Below, one piece after another: positions 42,434-49,345 of a stretch of DNA of 57,105 nucleotides (the stretch's first letter is position 1; each line of letters starts with the position of its first letter). Origin of the DNA: Ktedonobacterales bacterium (GTDB lineage Bacteria > Chloroflexota > Ktedonobacteria > Ktedonobacterales > JADMIN01); assembly GCA_025935195.1 (NCBI GenBank), contig JAICVS010000009.1:1-57105 (forward strand). Reading direction: 5' to 3'. A program made the position numbers and the translations under genes. The notes beneath the pieces are model-generated. The model made no database searches. It saw only the letters and a list, made by a program, of their open reading frames with translations, and was not told where the DNA came from.

Positions 42434-44629
42434 CTAGTCTTCGTGCGCGTTGGTGAGCGCCACCGCCCGATTATACGACTCCAGCGCGCTCAGGTAATCG
42501 CCCTGGCGGATGCGCGCGTCACCGAGCAGGCGATGGAGCTCGGGATGCTCGGGAACGTCGGCCAGGCTCTCGCGCAGATCGCCGACGACCTCATTCAGCA
42601 GGTCGGGCGCGTTCTTGAGCACCGCGCGATAGTGGACGAGCGCCGCGTCGAGCGCGCCATCGGTGCGCTGGCGGCGGGCGAGATCCAGCCGGGCTGGGTA
42701 ATCATCTGGCGCGGGCTCGGCTGGCGCGTCCTGGGCGGGAGCAACCGGCTCCGCTGAGTGGCCGGTGCGGCCCGGCAGCACATCCGTCGCGACCTCGCCG
42801 GCCGCTGACGCCGAATTGTCCAGGCCATCCAGCGTGGCGAGCGCGTCCAGTCCGTCCAGCGTATACGCGCCGGAGCCGTCGGGGGTGGCGCTGCCCGCGA
42901 GCGCGGCGAGCTGGCCGGATTGCGGGTCGAACTGGCGGAAGCCGGAGCCGGCGAGGCCGCGCTCCAGCTCTTCGAGCGTGCCGGCCGAGCGCAACGCGGA
43001 GTCGGCGGCCGTCGCGGGCGCCGTGGACGGCAGATCCACGAACGCGGCACCATCGTCGAGAGAGCCGGCATCGAGATCCCACTGTGCGGCGCCGGCCTGC
43101 GAGTCGGCCCAGCGCGGCGGCACCGTCGCGTCGGGGCGGTCCGCATCCGGGGCATTCCAGGCATCAGATGCGGGAATGATGGCGTCCTCGACCACACGCG
43201 GTGACTGCGGCTCACCCAGCTCGGCGAACATCGCGCGCAAGGCGTCCGGCGTCGGCGGCGGCAGCGGGCCAGTGGCGGCGGGCGGTGAGCCGGCGGGCGG
43301 TGATCCGGCGGGCAACGCCCCGGTCTGGCTGGTCTGATCGGTGTGGACGTGGGTGACGCGCGAGGGTGGGAGAGGCGGCGCGCCGGTGCCGGGCGGGAGC
43401 GGGCCGGTGACACCGTGGACGCGGGCGCCCTGAGCCTGGAGCCAGCTGACAAAGTTGATGGCGGCGCGCGCTTCGGTCTCCTCCAGGTTGAAGCCCTGAT
43501 CGCGCAGCACGGGCGGAACGAAGCTAGACGCGCGGTCGAGGCCGCCCGTGGCGGCTTGGGCGCGCATGATGGGGCCGGCGGCGGCATCCGTGGATGCGCC
43601 GGGCTGGGGCCGGCGCGCGAGCCTCGGCATCTCTTCGGTCTCGCGTCCCCACAACATGTACTCGGTCTCGGCAAACATGGTGCGGAAATCGCGCGCGGCG
43701 GGCTGACGTGTCCCTGGCGGCGGCATGGCGGGGCCGTCGGTGACGGTGCGCGGCATGGCCGGCCGCGCACCAGCGTCTGTCGCGCCGGATGGGATGGGAG
43801 GGGCGCCGGTTGGCCGGGATTGCGCGAGCGGGCGGCTGACGCCGGTCGCTCCTGGCAATGGACGGTCGCCAATCAGGAGCGTCTGGAGCGCGGTATCGCC
43901 AGCGGCGAAGCGATCTGCCAGCAGCGCCAGGCCGATGCGCTGTTCGGGGTCGTACTCGGCGGCGCGCTGGATAAGCTGGCGTGTCTCGTCGTCACGGCCG
44001 GCATCGTGGTGGATGACAGCCAGGATCAGCAACGCCTTGACACAGGAGGGCGCGTTAAGCAGGATGCGGGCGCAGCCATCCTCGGCGGCGTGGAAACTGC
44101 CGGCACGCCAGAGCGTCTCGGCAAGGCCAAGCTGTGCTTCGAGCGCATCGGGCTGCCCGACCAGCAGGCTCTCCCACTCACGGATGGCGTGGGCGAAGAG
44201 ATCGCCGCGCAGGTAGAGGCGGGCCAGGCCCATGCGCGTCGGCTCGTACGGCGGCTGGCCGAGGTGAGAGGCCAGCTCGCGATAGGCCGAGCGCAGCAAC
44301 TGGTCGTCGGGGCTGATATCGCAGGCGCGGCGATACCAGGCCAGCGCGGCGGCGGAGTCGCCCTGAATCTGCTGGACGATGGCGCGGGCGCAGCACGCGC
44401 GCGCATCCTCCGGGTTGCCGGCGAGGACACGGTCGAGCGCGCCGAGCGCCTCCCGCGGCTTGCGCAGGGCCAGATACACCTCGCCGAGCACGCGCAGCAC
44501 GGCCAGGGCGCGCGGATACTGCGCCCGCAACTCCTGGGCGAGAGCAAGCGCCCGGTCGGTTCGGCCAGCGGCGATCTCGGCCTCTACGGCGCGCAGCCGC
44601 TCACTCAGCAGCGACGTCTGCCCCATCAT
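42434..44629 (-). CDS. Large TPR protein with disordered middle
   Basis: A 731-residue protein (ATG 44629 with TAGGAG; ATG 44626 is an alternative). Residues 1-270 form about seven TPR-like helical pairs (ALALAQELRAQYPRALAVLRVLGEVYLALRKPREAL...). The middle (about 275-640) is Pro/Ala/Gly/Asp-rich and looks disordered, with a conserved islet (GFNLEETEARAAINFVSWLQAQGARV). The end has two more TPR units (ARLDLARRQRTDGALDAALVHYRAVLKNAP; HPELHRLLGDARIRQGDYLSALESYNRAV). It is a scaffold, presumably for the Roadblock protein encoded just downstream. Confidence 0.85.
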   Translation of the reverse strand: MMGQTSLLSERLRAVEAEIAAGRTDRALALAQELRAQYPRALAVLRVLGEVYLALRKPREALGALDRVLAGNPEDARACCARAIVQQIQGDSAAALAWYRRACDISPDDQLLRSAYRELASHLGQPPYEPTRMGLARLYLRGDLFAHAIREWESLLVGQPDALEAQLGLAETLWRAGSFHAAEDGCARILLNAPSCVKALLILAVIHHDAGRDDETRQLIQRAAEYDPEQRIGLALLADRFAAGDTALQTLLIGDRPLPGATGVSRPLAQSRPTGAPPIPSGATDAGARPAMPRTVTDGPAMPPPGTRQPAARDFRTMFAETEYMLWGRETEEMPRLARRPQPGASTDAAAGPIMRAQAATGGLDRASSFVPPVLRDQGFNLEETEARAAINFVSWLQAQGARVHGVTGPLPPGTGAPPLPPSRVTHVHTDQTSQTGALPAGSPPAGSPPAATGPLPPPTPDALRAMFAELGEPQSPRVVEDAIIPASDAWNAPDADRPDATVPPRWADSQAGAAQWDLDAGSLDDGAAFVDLPSTAPATAADSALRSAGTLEELERGLAGSGFRQFDPQSGQLAALAGSATPDGSGAYTLDGLDALATLDGLDNSASAAGEVATDVLPGRTGHSAEPVAPAQDAPAEPAPDDYPARLDLARRQRTDGALDAALVHYRAVLKNAPDLLNEVVGDLRESLADVPEHPELHRLLGDARIRQGDYLSALESYNRAVALTNAHED

Positions 44630-44958
44630 CCACGCTCCTACGTGCGTGCGGCGGGCGTCCACGCGGCACCGTGGCGTATCCCAACTCATCCGTGTCTGGA
44701 CACACCGCCGGAGCCACTTCCCGCCATCCCCAAAAGCGGCCGCACGCCGCGACCCGCTCCCCGGCCATTATGGCCCTCGGCCGTCCCAGCGTCAAGCCGG
44801 ATAGGATGGGCTGCGGGGCCTGAGCGCGCACTAGCCGGATGGCCGGTGGCGGGACCGGAAAATGCGACGGTATACTTACGGAAGCATTGGGCGCGAACCG
44901 CGCGCCCAGGCAAGAGAGACGCACGAGATCGGCGAGCGACATACCAGAGAGGCGAGTA
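44630..44958. other. Divergent intergenic region between the TPR and glycosyltransferase genes
   Basis: Promoters for both directions should lie here. TATACT at 44871-44876 is a good -10 for the rightward gene, without a clear -35. No gene supported. Confidence 0.4.
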
Positions 44959-46347
44959 ATGCGGAACATGAGACGCGACCGGGGCGAGCCGGCCGCGCAG
45001 GCGGAAGCGGCACGGGCCAGCGAAGGCCGGTGGCCGCGCATCTGTGAGAGAGACGCGGCGCACGACGCGCCAACGGCCGGTAGATGGTGCGGCATGTGCG
45101 GCAGGATTGCCATGCTCAGCCTGCATACCTCCCCGCTGGCGGACCTCGGGCGCACGCGCGACGCCGGAGGCATGAACGTCTACGTCCGCGAGCTATCGCG
45201 CGAGCTGGGCCGCGGCGGCATGTGCGTAGATATCTTCACCCGGCGCTCAGACCTGACCTCCCCCCCCATCCAGTGGCTCAACGAGCAGGTGCGCCTGATC
45301 ACGATCCCCGCCGGGCCAGCCATCCCCCTCCCCCCAGGCGAGCTGTACCCCTATGTAAATGATTTCGCGCGGCGCGTCGCGCGCTTCGCCGAGCACTCCA
45401 CGGACGGCTACGACCTGATCCACAGCCATTACTGGCTCTCCGCCGCGGCCGGCCTATCCCTCGCGCGCCAGTGGGACGTACCGCACGTGACGATGTTCCA
45501 TACCGTCGAGCGACTCAAAGGCCGACAGTACGACGGTGGAGCGGCGGCGACGGACACAGCCGCATGCGTGCGCATCGTGCGGGAAGGGCGGATCGCGCGG
45601 GCGGTGGACCGTATCATTGTCTCGACGGAGCACGAACGCGAGCAGCTCCAGCGCCTCTACGGGCTGCCAGCCGCGCGGCTGCCCATCATCCCCTGCGGCG
45701 TGGACCCACATGTCTTCACACCTGGGACGATGGAGGAGCGCCGCGCGGACCGAGCGGCCATCGCGCCGGGGCCCACGCCGACACTGCTCTTCGTGGGCCG
45801 GTTGGACCCAATCAAGGGCATCGAGCTGCTGCTGGAAAGCGTGGCGCGCATGCGCACGCCAGCGCGGCTGATCGTGGTCGGCGGCGACCCAGCGGGCGAC
45901 CCGGAGGTGGAGCGGCTGCGCGGGCGGGCGGCGGCGCTGGGCATTGGCGCGCGGGTGGCGTTCCCCGGTGCGGTGCCGCAGCGCGAGCTGCCGCGCTACT
46001 ACCGAGCGGCGGATGCGCTGGTGGTCACGTCGCGCTATGAGAGCTTTGGGCTGGCGGCTGTAGAGGCGCTGGCCTGCGGGACGCCGGTGGTGGCGGCGCG
46101 CGTGGGCGGGCTGCCGAGCATCGTGCATGACGGCGAGAACGGGCTGCTGGTGTACTGGCGCGCGCCCGAGGCGTTCGCGGAGCGGCTGGACGAGCTGCTG
46201 GGCGACGACGCGCTGCGCGCGCGGCTGGCGCTACGGGCGCGTCCATCAGTGGAACACTTCGCGTGGCAGCGGATCGGCGACGCGGTACGCACGATGTACG
46301 CGGACCTCGCGGAGCCGGAGCGTTGCGCCGCCTGCTCGTGTTATTGA
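44959..46347 (+). CDS. Family 4 glycosyltransferase (MshA/sucrose-phosphate synthase-like)
   Basis: A 462-residue GT-B fold enzyme. ATG 44959 has GAGAGGCG upstream; the recognisable fold begins only at MCGRIAMLSLHTSPL (ATG 45094), so the first 45 residues may be an extension or untranslated. N-terminal motif DAGGMNVYVRELSREL is shared with MshA and sucrose-phosphate synthases. C-terminal nucleotide-sugar site: LLFVGRLDPIKGIELLL, RYESFGLAAVEALACGTPVVAARVGGLPSIV with the E-x7-E pair. It transfers a sugar from a nucleotide donor; the acceptor is unknown. Confidence 0.9.
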   Translation: MRNMRRDRGEPAAQAEAARASEGRWPRICERDAAHDAPTAGRWCGMCGRIAMLSLHTSPLADLGRTRDAGGMNVYVRELSRELGRGGMCVDIFTRRSDLTSPPIQWLNEQVRLITIPAGPAIPLPPGELYPYVNDFARRVARFAEHSTDGYDLIHSHYWLSAAAGLSLARQWDVPHVTMFHTVERLKGRQYDGGAAATDTAACVRIVREGRIARAVDRIIVSTEHEREQLQRLYGLPAARLPIIPCGVDPHVFTPGTMEERRADRAAIAPGPTPTLLFVGRLDPIKGIELLLESVARMRTPARLIVVGGDPAGDPEVERLRGRAAALGIGARVAFPGAVPQRELPRYYRAADALVVTSRYESFGLAAVEALACGTPVVAARVGGLPSIVHDGENGLLVYWRAPEAFAERLDELLGDDALRARLALRARPSVEHFAWQRIGDAVRTMYADLAEPERCAACSCY

Positions 46348-46361
46348 GGAAGTATTGAACC

Positions 46362-46388
46362 GCGGAGGTCGCGGAAGACGCGGAGGAT
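46362..46388 (+). repeat. Short direct repeats (cgcggagg type)
   Basis: cgcggaggt-cgcggaaga-cgcggagga: three imperfect 9-bp units just after the glycosyltransferase gene. Confidence 0.7.
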
Positions 46389-46578
46389 GAGGGGGGTGGG
46401 GATGCGCTGGCGGGGCCGGGCGAAGTCGCATGGAGCCTGGGCCGGCGAGCACATCCCCTACATAGAAACATGAGCCAAAGTGATGAGACATCCATCCCGG
46501 CATGACATGTGCATGGCGTGAGGCAAGTTGTTCTCGCGGGATGACAGGGCATGCCTTGCTGGCGATACAGGGTAGGTG

Positions 46579-47124
46579 ATGAAGAACCAAGTCGCCGGGA
46601 TCGGGATCAACGCGCTGTTGCGGGTGAGCATCGCCGCCTTCCTCGTGGATGCGCTGCGCCATCCGCACGATCCGCGCTACGCCGGCAAGGCCATCCCCGT
46701 TCGCAACCTGCTCGTCGTCGGCAGTCTCGGCCACCTCTTCCCCCTGCTCTACCTCGTGCGCCGGCCGCGCCGCTGGCGCCGCTATCCCATCTGGTCCGAT
46801 AACCTGTACCTCTCGATCTTCTGGCTGGATATGGCCGGCAACGCCTTCGACCTGTACGACCGCTTCGCCAACTTTGACCTCATCCCACACTTCCATGGCT
46901 CCGGCGCCCTCGCCGCCGTGCTGGCGCGTGCCTTCGATTGGCCGGCGCGGAACGCTATCGGAGCGGCGAATACCCTTCATGCGCTGCTCGAAGCCCAGGA
47001 GTACGCCACCGACGTCTTCTGCGGCACCCACAACGTCCGCGGCGCGTGGGACTCCGCGGGCGACCTGGCGGCAGGTCTCTTGGGAACGCTCCTCTATGCC
47101 GGCGCCGCGGCAGCGCGACGCTGA
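46579..47124 (+). CDS. DUF2238-like integral membrane protein
   Basis: A 181-residue protein, ATG 46579 (a GTG lies one codon upstream). Three to four hydrophobic segments with conserved polar groups: WSDNLYLSIFWLDMAGNAFDLYDRF, DLIPHFHGSGALAAVL and a C-terminal block ANTLHALLEAQEYATDVFCGTHNVRGAWDSAGDLAAGLLG. The His, Glu and Asp in membrane-flanking positions suggest metal or lipid chemistry, but no reaction is known. It resembles the YjdF/DUF2238 group. Single-gene unit. Confidence 0.75.
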   Translation: MKNQVAGIGINALLRVSIAAFLVDALRHPHDPRYAGKAIPVRNLLVVGSLGHLFPLLYLVRRPRRWRRYPIWSDNLYLSIFWLDMAGNAFDLYDRFANFDLIPHFHGSGALAAVLARAFDWPARNAIGAANTLHALLEAQEYATDVFCGTHNVRGAWDSAGDLAAGLLGTLLYAGAAAARR

Positions 47125-47248
47125 ACAAGCGAAGCGTGAAGCGCGGCGCATGCCGCCAAAATCCATGTCCGCTTTGCCATGACGCCGCGTTAGAATCAGT
47201 GAGCGCATGAAGATCGGCGCCGGTGAAGGACACGGAAAGGACGATGGC

Positions 47249-47881
47249 GTGCCACGCGAACGCAACCCGCGCGCTATCGGCCCGGCGGATGTATCCTCAT
47301 CTGACACGCGCGACGACGACGAGGCGGCGCTCATTCAGGCGGCGCGGCGCGACCCCGCCGCGTTTGGCCCGCTCTACGCCCGCTACGTGGATCGCATCTA
47401 CACCTACCTGCGCACCCGCACCGGCCCGGCGCGGGCGGATGACGCCGCCGACCTGACGCAGCAGGTCTTCGTGCGCGCGCTCGACGCGCTGCCGCGCTAC
47501 GAGCTGCGCGCGGGCGTCTCCGTCGCCGCCTGGCTCTTCCGCATCGCGCGCAACGCCGCCACCGACTGGCAGCGGCGCCAGCGCCCGGCCCTACGGATCG
47601 TGCCGTGGGAGGCGGTGCCCGAAGAGTTGCACCCGCCCGCGCCGGAGACCGCCGATGGCGACATGCTGCGCCGCGACGAGATCGCGCAGGCGCATCGCCT
47701 GCTGGCCGCGCTCGATGCCCAGACGCGCGAAGTCCTCATCCTGCGTTTCACGGCACAACTCACGCTGGCTGAGATCGGCGCGGTGATCGGCGTCAGCGAA
47801 GATGCCGCGCGCAAGCGTATCACTCGCACACTGCACGCCCTGAAGGAGCGCTACCATGCCGGCGCCGACGACACCCCCTGA
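47249..47881 (+). CDS. ECF-type RNA polymerase sigma factor
   Basis: A sigma-70-family ECF protein of 210 residues from GTG 47249 (AAAGGA seven bases upstream); ATG 47207 would add 14 residues but has a weak site. Region 2: AFGPLYARYVDRIYTYLR, LTQQVFVRALDALPRY, VAAWLFRIARNAATDWQRR. Region 4: LAALDAQTREVLILRFTAQLTLAEIGAVIGVSEDAARKRITRTLHALKERY. The next gene begins within its last 26 bases behind AAGGAG, typical of sigma/anti-sigma pairs. Confidence 0.93.
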   Translation: MPRERNPRAIGPADVSSSDTRDDDEAALIQAARRDPAAFGPLYARYVDRIYTYLRTRTGPARADDAADLTQQVFVRALDALPRYELRAGVSVAAWLFRIARNAATDWQRRQRPALRIVPWEAVPEELHPPAPETADGDMLRRDEIAQAHRLLAALDAQTREVLILRFTAQLTLAEIGAVIGVSEDAARKRITRTLHALKERYHAGADDTP

Positions 47882-48746
47882 CCAGACGCTCTCCGAGCGC
47901 TACGCCGACCTGATCGGTGCGGCTGGCGTCGCCGATCCCGCCGGCCATGCGACGGGCGGCGATCCCGCGCTGATCCGCCTCGTCGCCGCCCTCGATCTGG
48001 CGCTCCAAGCTCGTCCCGCGCCGCCGGAGGTGTACGCCGCGCTGTCGCGGCCACTGCATGAAGGGATAAACACGATGGACACGCCGCCGTCCGCGAACAC
48101 CACCGCGCGCGTGCCGGGGACGCTCTCGCGCCGCGACGCGCTGAAAGCGGGCGCGGCCAGCATGACGTTCCTGCTTCGGCTCGGCAATATCGGGCCAGAG
48201 CTGGCCGCCGAGCTGAGCCATCTCGCGCAGGAGCAGGCGCGGCAGGGACCGATGACCGGCGCGCGGCTGGTCGGCATCCTGCAAACCGAGCGCGCCCGCT
48301 GGAACGCCCTGCTCGCCCAGGTCGGCCTGGACCGGATGGAGGAGCCGGGCGTCGAGGGCGAGTGGTCGCTGAAGGAGCTGATCGCGCACCTCACCTGGTA
48401 TGAGCGCGCGGTGGTCGCGGGGGCGCGGCAGGTCATGAGTACGGGAACATTCAGCCGGCCCCAGAGCGGGCTACACGCGCTGGAGATGGACGAGCGCAAC
48501 GCGCGCATCGCCGCGCAGAGCCGCGCGCGGCCAGTGGGCGACGTGCTAGCGGAGGCCGAGCAGGTGTTCAGCCAGTTGGTGGCCGCGATTGCCGCCAGCC
48601 CGGAGGATTTGCTGAACGATCCCAAGCGCATGGGGCTGCCCGACGATGTGGTGCCCTGGATGCTCGTGGCGAACAACGCCTACGCGCACTACCGCGAGCA
48701 CGAGCAATCCATCCGCGCGTGGCTGGCGCGGCAGGGAGAAGTGTAG
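47856..48746 (+). CDS. Putative sigma-linked regulator with DinB-like domain
   Basis: A 296-residue protein translated from inside the sigma-factor gene (26-base overlap, AAGGAG seven bases before ATG 47856). Residues 1-75 are small and helical (LSERYADLIG; ALIRLVAALDLAL), in the position of an anti-sigma domain. Residues 90-112 (LSRRDALKAGAASMTFLLRLG) combine a twin-arginine-like motif with a hydrophobic stretch. The rest is DinB-like: LLAQVGLDRMEEPGVEGEWSLKELIAHLTWYERAV with H178, and a late HYREHEQSIRAWL with His candidates for a metal site. Anti-sigma function is inferred from position. Confidence 0.8.
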   Translation: MPAPTTPPDQTLSERYADLIGAAGVADPAGHATGGDPALIRLVAALDLALQARPAPPEVYAALSRPLHEGINTMDTPPSANTTARVPGTLSRRDALKAGAASMTFLLRLGNIGPELAAELSHLAQEQARQGPMTGARLVGILQTERARWNALLAQVGLDRMEEPGVEGEWSLKELIAHLTWYERAVVAGARQVMSTGTFSRPQSGLHALEMDERNARIAAQSRARPVGDVLAEAEQVFSQLVAAIAASPEDLLNDPKRMGLPDDVVPWMLVANNAYAHYREHEQSIRAWLARQGEV

Positions 48747-48771
48747 CCTCGCGCGATACCGTGAGCAGAGG

Positions 48772-48788
48772 CGCATGTTACACATGCG
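48772..48788 (+). terminator. Hairpin after the DinB-like gene
   Basis: CGCATGT-tac-ACATGCG, a 7-bp perfect stem 26 bases after the stop codon. The core resembles repeat B but is shorter. No T-tract. Confidence 0.4.
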
Positions 48789-48962
48789 TCAATCACAAGC
48801 CGGTGCCGTTGCCATATTCGGCGACTTTTAAGGTGACCGCGCATGGCGTTGGCGCAACCAGCAGTGACAGTCTGACGGAGACGAACCCGCAATTCAGCGG
48901 CCCTTGGCAAATGAACACGGATCCAACGCTTTTGCCCGTTACCTGTGTATGAGGGAGGGAAC

Positions 48963-49226
48963 ATGGCGATCCAGGACGACATCGCGGCCCTGCGCGCGAA
49001 GCTCGCACACCTCGATGAATCTCCACAGGCGCGAGCGGAGGCACTGGCGGCGGCGCCCAATCTGGCCCTGGCGCTCTACGAGCTCGAAGTAGACTGCCAG
49101 CTGCTGCGGCGGTTGATTGACCCAGAGGGAGAGGCGACAGAAGGTAAGACGTTCTTCCGCGGCCGTTCCTCTGTGGAGTTCAAAGTGCTCCAGCCGGACG
49201 AGGAGCTACCGGACGAGTTCAAGTAG
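48963..49226 (+). CDS. Small conserved hypothetical protein
   Basis: An 87-residue protein, ATG 48963 with GAGGGAGGGA upstream. It is helical and acidic: MAIQDDIAALRAKLAHLDE, then ALALYELEVDCQLLRRLIDPEGE and FKVLQPDEELPDEF. It is a single-gene unit facing repeat C. No function recognised. Confidence 0.65.
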   Translation: MAIQDDIAALRAKLAHLDESPQARAEALAAAPNLALALYELEVDCQLLRRLIDPEGEATEGKTFFRGRSSVEFKVLQPDEELPDEFK

Positions 49227-49292
49227 CTCGCGTTTCTCCGTGCGGTCCGCCCCTTCGCCGGAGCGGTCCGCCTTCGTGGCCGGCGCTCCGGC

Positions 49293-49335
49293 ACCCCTCT
49301 CCTCGCAAGGAGAGGGGCTGGGGGTGAGGACCCCC
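49293..49335 (+). repeat. Dispersed repeat C
   Basis: acccctctcctcgc-aaggagaggggctgggggtgaggaccccc: CCCCTCTCCT/AGGAGAGGGG palindrome plus a 'ctgggggtgagg' tail. It sits 11 bases beyond the 3' end of the convergent flippase fusion gene. Confidence 0.75.
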
Positions 49336-49345
49336 TGCCTGACCG

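Noticed and set aside
46362-46388. Start of a CRISPR array
   Set aside because: Only three imperfect 9-bp units with no spacers. This is a short tandem repeat.
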